Below are positions 1-5,877 of a stretch of 6,859 nucleotides of DNA, in pieces. Every line of letters begins with the position of its first letter. The first letter of the stretch is position 1. This stretch comes from an uncultured Intrasporangium sp. (GTDB lineage Bacteria; Actinomycetota; Actinomycetes; Actinomycetales; Dermatophilaceae): positions 1 through 6,859 of the forward strand of contig CALMNV010000061.1 of assembly GCA_937873285.1 (NCBI GenBank), written 5' to 3'. The notes under the pieces are model-generated. The model searched no databases. It was not told the origin of the DNA and saw nothing but the letters and a program-made list of their open reading frames with translations. The position numbers and the translations under genes are program-made.

Positions 1-152
1 GCGAGGGCCTGGGAGAGGCGGACGCTGTCGCCGCTGGTCTGGCAGACGTGGGCGTGGTGCAGCAGCCGGTCGACTGTGGCGGTGGCCAGCGTCTTGGGCA
101 TCAGCTCGTCGAACCCGGATGGGTGCAGGTTCGAGCTGATCGCGACCGACCG
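1..152 (-). pseudogene. istB: IS21-family IstB-like ATPase, C-terminal fragment (5' truncated, runs off the left edge)
   Basis: IstB is the AAA+ helper ATPase that works with the IstA transposase in IS21-family transposition. Read from 152 down to 1, the minus strand encodes 50 residues starting RSVAISSNLHPSGFDELMPK and continuing through TVDRLLHHAHVCQTSGDSVR. This matches the sensor-1 region (the (I/V)xSSN motif after the Walker B strand) and the C-terminal VDRLLHHAHV...TxGDSxRL signature of IS21 IstB proteins. The Walker A and B parts are missing: directly upstream in the same frame lies a TAG stop (155-153), followed by unrelated helix-turn-helix sequence. The gene is therefore 5'-truncated and cannot give a working ATPase. 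Its 3' end lies outside the window. No istA or terminal inverted repeat is visible here. Family assignment is by motif recognition only. Confidence 0.85.
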
Positions 153-155
153 CTA

Positions 156-254
156 AATGACGCCGGCTTCGTCGAGGCGGACGACCTCGCGGGGCAGAGT
201 CGACAGCGGCACACCGAGCCGTTCGGCGAGGTCGCTCACGCCATACTCGGTCAA
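156..254 (-). pseudogene. Winged-helix (ArsR/MarR-like) DNA-binding domain fragment
   Basis: Thirty-three codons on the minus strand read from a TTG at 254 to a TAG at 155-153. The peptide contains EYGVSDLAERLGVPLSTLPR followed by EVVRLDEAGVI. This is the typical helix-turn-helix of a winged-helix regulator: xVSxLAxRLGVPxSTxxREVxRLxEAGxI, with the second motif helix at about residues 16-27. Homologous domains normally continue into a wing (GxIRSRxxGRxR), which is absent. The sequence is instead joined to the istB fragment in the same frame. Only the DNA-binding helices remain, with neither a full N-terminus nor an effector domain. A TGA lies two codons upstream (260-258), and the same frame is open above it back to about 403. 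I infer the relic of a small regulator gene cut by an IS21-related event. A functional mini-protein is unlikely. Confidence 0.6.
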
Positions 255-383
255 GGGTCAGGCGACCTCGCCAACCTCCTCCGGCACGGCCACAGGTCCC
301 GCGGTCCGTCGCCTCGGCACGGGCAGTGCTCGCGTCTTGACGAGTTCTTGATGTCGTCGATGCAGCGCCTCGCCGGTTTGGGT
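255..383. other. Low-information segment between the regulator fragment and kup
   Basis: No convincing gene is seen. The minus frame shared with the regulator fragment is open from about 403 to a TGA at 260-258. It encodes a peptide ending AGPVAVPEEVGEVA with fairly GC-rich third positions, so it may be a worn piece of the same or a neighbouring gene. It has no recognisable start and I do not recognise a family. On the plus strand a TTGACG (337-342) resembles a -35 box but has no acceptable -10 at the usual spacing. No c-di-AMP or other riboswitch fold was recognised ahead of kup. Confidence 0.35.
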
Positions 384-390
384 GGAAGGA
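384..390 (+). promoter_or_regulatory. Ribosome binding site of kup
   Basis: GGAAGGA lies 10 nt before the GTG at 401 and is purine-rich and complementary to the 16S 3' end. It supports GTG 401 as the kup start. The nearby ATG at 390-392 is in another frame and reaches a TGA after four codons. Confidence 0.5.
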
Positions 391-400
391 TGCTCGTCCT

Positions 401-2298
401 GTGAAGGACGAAACGAGCCATCCTCCCTCCTCGCGAGTCGGGCTGGTCCTCGGCGCCCTCGGAGTCGTGTTCGGCGACATTGGCACCAGCCCCTTGTACG
501 CCCTGCAGACCGTGTTCTCGATCGACCACAACATGGTCAAGACCAGCCCGGGTGACGTGTACGGCGTCATATCCCTGGTGTTCTGGTCCATCACCATCGT
601 CGTGTCGGTCAAGTACGTCGCGTTCGTCCTGCGGGCCGACAACGACGGCGAGGGCGGGGTGATGGCGCTGGCGGCACTGGCTCGCGGTGCCGTCAGGCCC
701 GACGGGAAGCGGTTCGCCCTCGTCATGCTCCTCGGAGTCCTGGGCGCATCCCTCTTCTACGGCGACAGTGTCATCACCCCAGCCATCTCCGTCATGTCCG
801 CCATCGAGGGCCTGTCGGTCAGCGCACCCGCGCTCGACCACCTGGTGGTGCCGGTCGGCGCCGCCATCATCACGGTGCTGTTCGCAGTGCAGCGCTACGG
901 CACCACCCTGGTCGGCCGCTTCTTCGGCCCCGTCATGCTGCTCTGGTTCATCGTCCTGGGCGCGCTCGGCGCCGGGCAGATCGTCCGGGACCCGGCCATC
1001 CTCGGCGGCCTGTCTCCCCACCACGCCGTCCTGTTCGCGCTCGACCACCCGGCGGTCGCCTTCGTCGCCATGGGTGCCGTGGTGCTGTCCATCACCGGTG
1101 CCGAAGCGCTGTATGCCGACATGGGCCACTTCGGCCGCGGCCCCATCAGCAAAGCGTGGTTCTTCCTCGTGTTCCCAGCCCTCACCCTGAACTACCTCGG
1201 GCAGGGCGCGCTCATCCTCGACGACCCGGCCACCGCGACGAGCCCGTTCTTCCACCTGGCGCCCGACGCCCTCGGGATCCCCTTGGTCGTCCTCGCCACC
1301 GTGGCCACGGTCATCGCCTCCCAGGCCGTCATCTCGGGCGCGTACTCGGTGTCCAGGCAGGCCGAGCGGCTCGGATACCTGCCTCGGCTCACCGTCCGGC
1401 ATACCTCCGGACACGAACGCGGCCAGATCTACGTGCCCGCGGTGAACTGGACCCTGTTCGTCGGGGTCATGGTGCTCCTCGTCGCGTTCCAATCCTCCGA
1501 AAGGCTCGCCACCGCCTACGGGCTCGCGGTCACCGGCACCTTCCTCATCACGACCACCCTGTTCCTCATCCTCGCCGAGTCCGCGTGGGGGTGGGGTCGC
1601 GGACGCCTCGCCGCCATCGGCGTGCCCCTGGCCGTGCTCGAGCTCACCTTCTTCGGCGCCAACCTGACCAAGGTCGCCCACGGTGGATGGCTGCCGCTGC
1701 TCATCGCGGTCCTGGTCGCCACCATCATGCTGACCTGGCAGACCGGCCGCACGCTCGTCACCGAGCGCCGGGCCACGATGGAAGTCCGCTGGCCCCGTTC
1801 GTCCAGTGGCTCGCGACAGGCCCGGTCTCCCCAGTGCCCGGCACCGCCGTCTTCCTCCACCCCGACAAGACGTCGGCGCCGCTGGCCCTGCGGGAGAACG
1901 CGACGTTCAACCACGTCATCCACCGGACCGTCCTCATCGTGTCGGCCAGCCCCCTCGACGTCCCATTCGTCGACGACGCCGACCGCGTCGAGGTCGACCA
2001 CCTCGGTGACCCGTACGACGCGATCACCCACCTGACGCTGCGGTTCGGATTCCGGGAGGACCAAGACGTGCCTCGCGCCCTGAGACTGGCCAAGGGCCAG
2101 GGGCTCATCGACGTCGACCCAGACGACGCGTACTACTTCCTGTCCCGCATCACCCTGCAGCGCGGGCACGACAACGGCATGCCGGCGTGGCGCAAACGCC
2201 TCTTCCTCGTCCTGGCGCACAACGCCGCCTCCCCCATCGAGTACTTCAGGCTGCCGCAGGAGCGCACCGTCGCCATGGGTGCGACCGTCATGCTGTAG
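401..2298 (+). CDS. kup: Kup-family K+ uptake transporter, interrupted by a one-base frameshift
   Basis: Kup proteins are inner-membrane K+/H+ symporters with about 12 membrane segments and a cytoplasmic C-terminal domain. The first frame (401-1783, 461 codons) carries the family signatures: GDIGTSPLY at residues 25-33, DNDGEGGVMAL, LFYGDSVITPAISV, GAEALYADMGHFG, NYLGQGA and SRQAERLGYLP. At about 1784 the homology moves to another frame, in which 1786-2298 encodes PLAPFVQW, PGTAVFLHP, DVPRALRL, YYFLSR, GMPAWRKRLF and a normal family C-terminus. One missing G explains the shift: GAAGTCCGCTG restored to GAAGGTCCGCTG gives M-E-G-P-L, as usual at this point in the family. The repaired protein is about 632 aa, a normal length. 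Unrepaired, translation ends at 2035 as a 544-aa product with about 83 aberrant Arg/Ser/Pro-rich residues and no C-terminal domain. Either the gene is broken or the base is a sequence error. Start GTG 401 is supported by GGAAGGA at 384-390. Confidence 0.93.
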
Positions 2299-2344
2299 CC
2301 GGCGTCCGACCCCGGGCCCACACCACTGCTCCGAGCCGCCCCGG

Positions 2345-2369
2345 CCCTCGTGGGATAGCCACACGAGGG
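2345..2369 (+). terminator. Perfect 8-bp stem-loop downstream of kup
   Basis: CCCTCGTG (2345-2352), a 9-nt loop and CACGAGGG (2362-2369) form a perfect inverted repeat that begins 46 nt after the kup stop. No T-tract follows, as is common for actinobacterial hairpin terminators. It may end the kup transcript, or mark the junction with the downstream restriction-gene remnant, which starts at its right arm. Confidence 0.4.
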
Positions 2370-2614
2370 ACGTCATCGCGCGAGTACTCATCGGCACGCT
2401 CTCTCAGGACGAGGCCGGGCTCTACGTCACGCTGGGTGCGTTCAGCGCGGACGCCATCGCGCTCGAGAGGGAACGGCAGAGCCTGCGCCTCCTCTCCGGA
2501 GCAGACCTGACCAGCCTCACCTTGGAGCACTACGACGCCCTTACCCCGCGCTGGCGGAGCCGTATGCCGCTGCGCCGGGTCCTCGTCGTCGATCGCGACC
2601 CAGAGGCCGGCTGA
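2369..2614 (+). pseudogene. Mrr-like (type IV) restriction endonuclease, C-terminal remnant
   Basis: About 81 codons encode DVIARVLIGTLSQDEAGLYV, then VTLGAFSADAIALERERQ, RLLSGADLTSLTLEHYDAL, TPRWRSRMPLRRVLVVD and a TGA stop at 2612-2614. The order 'xGLxVTLGxFTxDAxxxxR...LRLxxGxxLxxLxLEHYxxLxPRxRxxxPLRRVxVxD' is what I recall from the C-terminal part of Mrr-like restriction endonucleases, enzymes that cut modified foreign DNA. The catalytic core and any N-terminal DNA-binding domain are missing. The frame stays open leftward into kup, and an ATG lies at 2279, but residues before about 2369 show no family similarity. I take it as the 3' end of a defence gene cut off when kup or its flank was inserted. 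The N-terminal limit is approximate and the family call rests on motif memory only. Confidence 0.55.
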
Positions 2615-2711
2615 GTTCGAGTCGCTGACCGGCCGGACGGGTGAGGCGCGGAGGCGCCGGTCTCTGGCGTGGCCGGGTCGCCGTCAGGGAGCGGACGGTT
2701 AGGGTTCATCC
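2615..2711 (+). promoter_or_regulatory. Short intergenic leader of the flippase-methyltransferase gene
   Basis: Ninety-seven bases between the restriction-gene remnant and the ATG at 2712. AGGG at 2701-2704 lies 7 nt before the ATG and can serve as a weak ribosome binding site. I see no convincing -35/-10 pair, although any promoter for the downstream gene should lie here or inside the remnant. GC-rich palindromic pieces such as GGCGCC are present but form no clear long stem. Confidence 0.3.
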
Positions 2712-4232
2712 ATGGAGGAGCCACCGATCGTCCTCTCGGACCTCTACGCCGCGACGCAGCTGATCGTGCGCACGGACGTGATGGCTCTGGTCGTCCTCCT
2801 CGCGTCCGCCGCGGCATGGCTCGGCTCCGGCTGGCTGCAGGCCAGGGCCGCCGCCCCCGGTGCCTCACACTGGTCCTGCCTGCGGGCAGGGCCGCGACTC
2901 CTCGTCGGCCCCCGGGGGACCGGACCCCGCGCGAGGATGCGGGCGGCGGCATACCCAGCGGAGACACCCGCAAGGCAGGCCACATCGCTGGCGGGGCTCG
3001 TCCCCGACTCGCTGGCGGCAGCGTCCCGCACGGTGACGCTCGGCGTGCTGCTGCCGGGCGCGGCGCTGGGCGCGGCCTTCCTCGTCCGGTCGGGCCACCT
3101 CCCCACCGGCTGGGCACAAGGAGTGCTGGCCGCCGCCAGCCTCGTGACTGTGGCCGGCCTCGTCGTCACCGTGGCCCGGCTGAGGCGCACCGAGGGACGC
3201 CGCGACTGGCTGGCCGCCCGCGGGCCCCACCTGACGGCGGCCACACTGGCCGGCGAGGTGCTCCTCGTGGGCGCGTCCCTCGCCACCGTCTGGGCCATCA
3301 CCCACACGGAGGGGGCGCCGACGAGCCTGCTCGACATCGCGGCAGCCAGCCTGGCGGCGCGGGCGGCGACACTGCTGCGGCTTCCGCCCGCCGGTCTCGT
3401 CGTGGCAGACGTGGCGTTCGTGACGCTGCTCATCGGGATCGGCGTGTCGCCCGCGGCTGCAGTCGCCGCCGTGGCCGTGTGGCGCGCGGGCCTGGCGACC
3501 GTCTGGGTGGTGACCTCTGCCACGCGCCTCCGCCGGCCCCACACCGACCCGCCACCGCTTGGGCTCTCGAGCGAGCCGACCGGGTCGCCGCTGGGCGAGT
3601 GGTTCCACCGCGGGGTGTTCCGAGCACTCGGGGCCCTCCCACCTGCGGCTGCGGCGGCGGTGCGAGCGCGGGTCTTCCAGACCCTCTTCTCCATGTCCGA
3701 GGACCCGTGGCGCTACGACACCATGCCCTACGAGTCGCGCAAGCGGCAGCAGCTGCTGGAGCACCTGCCAGCCGAGGCGGGTGTGGTCGTGGAGGTGGGA
3801 TGCGCGGACGGGCACAACCTGTTGGCGATCGGTCGGACGCACCCAGAGGCACAGGTGGTCGGCGTCGACATCAGCGCCAAGGCGGTCGCCGCCGCCGCGG
3901 CGCGGGCGGTGGACGTGCCCAACGTCACGGTGCTGCAGGCCGATGCCCGCTCCGCTCCGGCCGTGCTGGCCCGAGCCGGCATCGAGCGCGTCGACGTGCT
4001 CGTGCTGGCCGAGATCCTGTACTACATCGGTGGGCCCAGGCAGGTCGAGACGGAGCTCGCGTCGCTGGCGCCCCTGCTCGCGCCGGGCGGCACGGTGATC
4101 TTCGTGCACCAGGCCTCCCACGCGGACCGGCTGCATGCCGCCGCTGTGCGAGGCCTGCGCTGCCGCACCGTCCAGCGGCTAGCCGTCGACGACGCGGAGC
4201 GTCCCTATGTCGTCGAGGTCGCCCGACCCTGA
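2712..4232 (+). CDS. Membrane protein with flippase-like (LPG-synthase TM-type) domain fused to a NodS-like SAM methyltransferase
   Basis: A 506-aa protein. Residues 1-270 are hydrophobic, with likely membrane segments near 23-41, 107-125, 136-156, 178-197 and 226-268. The stretch RLPPAGLVVADVAF...GIGVSPAAAVAAVAVWRAG resembles the C-terminal end of the lysylphosphatidylglycerol-synthase TM/AglD-like family (pattern PxPGGLGxxE...GxxxxxAxAAxLxxR). After a polar linker (271-300) comes a cytosolic domain. DPWRYDTMPYESRKRQQLLE (331-350) is the NodS-type lead-in. VVVEVGCADGHNL is SAM-binding motif I (358-370), VVGVDIS is motif II (382-388), VLQADA is at 407-412, and DVLVLAEILYY is motif IV (428-438). 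The acceptor substrate is unknown; a lipid-linked or membrane-associated substrate is my inference. Residues 45-80 are Pro/Arg/Gly-rich and poorly hydrophobic, so the membrane domain may be divergent or carry a compensated frameshift. The methyltransferase call is firm and the membrane-domain family less so. ATG 2712 has a weak AGGG site. The gene converges on nuoN. Confidence 0.8.
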   Translation: MEEPPIVLSDLYAATQLIVRTDVMALVVLLASAAAWLGSGWLQARAAAPGASHWSCLRAGPRLLVGPRGTGPRARMRAAAYPAETPARQATSLAGLVPDSLAAASRTVTLGVLLPGAALGAAFLVRSGHLPTGWAQGVLAAASLVTVAGLVVTVARLRRTEGRRDWLAARGPHLTAATLAGEVLLVGASLATVWAITHTEGAPTSLLDIAAASLAARAATLLRLPPAGLVVADVAFVTLLIGIGVSPAAAVAAVAVWRAGLATVWVVTSATRLRRPHTDPPPLGLSSEPTGSPLGEWFHRGVFRALGALPPAAAAAVRARVFQTLFSMSEDPWRYDTMPYESRKRQQLLEHLPAEAGVVVEVGCADGHNLLAIGRTHPEAQVVGVDISAKAVAAAAARAVDVPNVTVLQADARSAPAVLARAGIERVDVLVLAEILYYIGGPRQVETELASLAPLLAPGGTVIFVHQASHADRLHAAAVRGLRCRTVQRLAVDDAERPYVVEVARP

Positions 4233-4247
4233 CGCACGGACTGCGTC
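4231..4247 (+). terminator. 6-bp stem-loop overlapping the methyltransferase stop codon
   Basis: GACGCA, loop CGGAC, TGCGTC is a perfect inverted repeat that begins inside the TGA stop (4230-4232) and overlaps the first 19-bp repeat unit. Later units keep only GCA/TGC pairing because the left arm differs, so only the first copy folds well. A terminator role is a guess; there is no T-tract. Confidence 0.25.
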
Positions 4248-4298
4248 TCGGGGCACGGACTGCGTCTCGGGGCACGGACTGCGTCTCGGGGCACGGAC
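4234..4298. repeat. Tandem array A: 19-bp unit, three identical copies plus a partial
   Basis: The unit GCACGGACTGCGTCTCGGG occurs at 4234-4252, 4253-4271 and 4272-4290 without a mismatch. Eight bases of a fourth copy (4291-4298) follow before divergence. Copies abut directly with no spacers. The array starts 2 bp after the methyltransferase stop codon. Identity between copies suggests recent expansion by slippage. A 19-bp period cycles through all reading frames, so spurious periodic proteins appear on both strands. Confidence 0.95.
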
Positions 4299-4307
4299 CG
4301 CCCGGCG

Positions 4308-4326
4308 CGGGGCAGTCGCTGCCCCG
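4308..4326. terminator. Perfect 7-bp stem-loop between the two repeat arrays (possible bidirectional terminator)
   Basis: CGGGGCA (4308-4314), loop GTCGC and TGCCCCG (4320-4326) form a perfect GC-rich hairpin between convergent genes. On the plus strand it is followed by AAAGG rather than T residues. It is placed to stop transcription from both the methyltransferase gene (+) and the nuo operon (-), but this is inferred from position and structure. Confidence 0.5.
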
Positions 4327-4417
4327 AAAGGCAGCCCGGCGAGCCAAGGGCAGCCCGGCGAGCCAAGGGCAGCCCGGCGAGCCAAGGGCAGCCCGGCGAG
4401 CCAAGGGCAGCCCGGCG
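4327..4417. repeat. Tandem array B: 19-bp unit, four copies plus a 15-bp partial
   Basis: The unit AAGGGCAGCCCGGCGAGCC is repeated at 4346-4364, 4365-4383 and 4384-4402. A first copy at 4327-4345 differs by one base (AAAGG for AAGGG), and a 15-base partial lies at 4403-4417. The array starts exactly where the 4308-4326 hairpin ends and stops 1 bp before the nuoN stop codon, so it lies at the 3' end of the nuo transcript. The unit shares little but GGGCA with array A despite the same length. There are no spacers, so it is not CRISPR. Confidence 0.95.
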
Positions 4418-4418
4418 C

Positions 4419-5861
4419 TCAGGACAGCAGCGCCCAGACCGGCCCGGCGGCGATCCCGAGCGCCACGCTGATCGCCGCCCCGACGAGAGCGGCCCAGCGC
4501 GCGGTCGGCAACGGCGAGAATGCGCCGCGCACCGGCCGCTCCTTGGCCCGGAAGACCGGGATGATCCAGCGCAGGTAGTAGAAGAGGCTGACGACCGAGT
4601 TGACCAGCACCGCGGCGGCGAGCCACCCCGCGCCGCCGTCCCACGCGGCAGACGCCGTGGTCAGCTTGCCGACGAACACGGCCGTGGGGGGCGTCCCCAC
4701 GAGCCCGAGCAGCACGACGAGGAGCGCCCCTCCGAGCGCCGGCTCGGCGCGCCCGAGCCCGGTGAAGGCGGCGAGATCGCGGCACCGCGGCAGCGCGGCG
4801 GCGACGGCGAAGGCGGCGATGTTGGTCACGGCATACCCAGCGAGGTAGTAGAGCAGCGATGGCGAGGCCAGGTCGCTGCGGCCGACCACCGCCACCGGCA
4901 CGAGCAGGTAGCCCGCCTGGCTCACCGTCGACCAGCCGAGCAGGCGCCGGGGGTCGTCCTGCCAGTATGCCGCCAGGTTCCCCATCGTCATGGTGAGCAC
5001 GGCGAGCACGGCGACGAGCGCAGACCCCGGTATGCCGTCGGGCAGCAGGTCGACGAAGCGGTACACCGCGAGGACCCCGCCCACCTTGGGCACCGTGGTC
5101 ACGAACGCGGCCACGGTGACGCCCGAGGCCTGAGCGGCGTCGGGCACCCAGAAGTGCGCGGGCACCGCGCCGACCTTGAACATCACGCCGGCGAGCACGA
5201 GGACCGCCCCTGCCGCCACCGCCCCCGCGGGCGCGGTGCGCAGCGCCGGCGCCAGCACGTCGTAGCTCGTCTCACCGCCGACTCCGTAGAGCAGCGCGAC
5301 CCCGAGCAGCAGGCCGATCCCGGCCAGCGCGCCCAGCAGGTAGGTCTTCATCGCCGCCTCCGCTGCGCCACCCGTGCGCGCCAGACCGATGAGCGCGTAG
5401 AGCGGGATGCTGGTCAGCAGGAAGCCCGCGACGAGCACCTGCAGGTCACGGCCGCCGGCCATCACCTGAGCTCCCGCCGAGGCCAGCAGCATCAGGGCGT
5501 ACATCTCGCCCTCGCGCGGCGACCCGGCCAGCTCGTCCCTGGCGAGGAGCAGCAGGAGCCCGGCGGAGGCGGTGACCACGAGCCGGGCGGCGCCCGTCAT
5601 CGGGTCGACGGCGAAGGTGCCGGCGAACGCCATCGCCGGCCCCGCCGCCAGCCCGGCGACCGCGGTGGCCGCAGACGCCACCAAGGCCGCGGCCGCGACG
5701 GCGCGGGTCAGCCACAGGCGCCTCCGGGGGAGGAACGAGCCGGCCAGCAGGATGACCATCGCCCCGCCGACCAAGAGCATCTCGGGCACGAGCGCCTCCG
5801 GCCGCATCGGCATCGCCGCGACCTCGGCCGTCCCCGACGCCCACACCGTCGCCGCACTCAT
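4419..5861 (-). CDS. nuoN: NADH-quinone oxidoreductase subunit N (complex I antiporter-like subunit), divergent
   Basis: A 480-aa, very hydrophobic protein with about 14 membrane segments, the normal NuoN layout. NuoN is one of three Mrp-antiporter-like subunits that move protons in complex I. Seen here: IPLYALIGLAR (152-162), EAAMKTYLLGA (168-178), FKVGAVPAHFW (228-238), VPKVGG (257-262), STVSQAGYLLV (311-321), GTPPTAVFVGK (389-399) and LFYYLRW (426-432). The channel lysines K172, K229, K259 and K399 are present. The TM5 glutamate normally in ALEVLSLPLY is Leu148, the WTPDVYxGAP signature reads WVPDAAQASG, and the usual His of SSxxHxGY is Gln315. It may therefore be a NuoN-like paralogue from a second or variant complex I cluster. 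ATG 5861 lies 16 bp after the nuoM stop behind a G-rich stretch. A longer frame to 6005 would run into nuoM and translates as non-NuoN sequence. The stop lies 1 bp from array B. Confidence 0.9.
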   Translation of the reverse strand: MSAATVWASGTAEVAAMPMRPEALVPEMLLVGGAMVILLAGSFLPRRRLWLTRAVAAAALVASAATAVAGLAAGPAMAFAGTFAVDPMTGAARLVVTASAGLLLLLARDELAGSPREGEMYALMLLASAGAQVMAGGRDLQVLVAGFLLTSIPLYALIGLARTGGAAEAAMKTYLLGALAGIGLLLGVALLYGVGGETSYDVLAPALRTAPAGAVAAGAVLVLAGVMFKVGAVPAHFWVPDAAQASGVTVAAFVTTVPKVGGVLAVYRFVDLLPDGIPGSALVAVLAVLTMTMGNLAAYWQDDPRRLLGWSTVSQAGYLLVPVAVVGRSDLASPSLLYYLAGYAVTNIAAFAVAAALPRCRDLAAFTGLGRAEPALGGALLVVLLGLVGTPPTAVFVGKLTTASAAWDGGAGWLAAAVLVNSVVSLFYYLRWIIPVFRAKERPVRGAFSPLPTARWAALVGAAISVALGIAAGPVWALLS

Positions 5862-5877
5862 CGACCCCGCCCCCGGC

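Noticed and set aside
337..365. TTGACG as a -35 promoter box for kup
   Set aside because: The sequence at the expected -10 position (ATGCAG) does not resemble TANNNT; a single hexamer is weak evidence in this composition.
48..404. 118-codon plus-strand frame ending at the kup start
   Set aside because: It is antisense to the istB and regulator fragments, whose minus-strand translations are recognisable; its own product has no similarity I recognise.
251..1681. Long minus-strand open frame antisense to kup (476 codons)
   Set aside because: It is Gly/Asp/Glu/Arg/His-rich without any recognisable domain and lies opposite strongly conserved kup sequence; long antisense frames are expected at this GC content.
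1775..1800. Programmed -1 frameshift in kup
   Set aside because: No slippery heptamer of the X-XXY-YYZ type is present around 1778-1790 and Kup proteins are not known to need one; a one-base deletion is simpler.
2279..2368. ATG 2279 as a genuine start of the Mrr-like protein
   Set aside because: It lies inside the kup coding end, the encoded residues have no family similarity, and a protein starting there would still lack the catalytic core.
1516..2397. 293-codon minus-strand frame across the kup C-terminal region
   Set aside because: No domain; it is antisense to conserved Kup sequence.
4234..4417. CRISPR array
   Set aside because: The 19-bp units abut directly, no unique spacers exist and no cas genes are nearby.
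2669..4471. 600-codon plus-strand frame overlapping the methyltransferase gene
   Set aside because: It is Arg/Gly/Pro/Ala-rich throughout with no motifs, while the 2712-4232 frame carries clear SAM-methyltransferase motifs and membrane segments. Its tail only reads through the 19-bp repeats.
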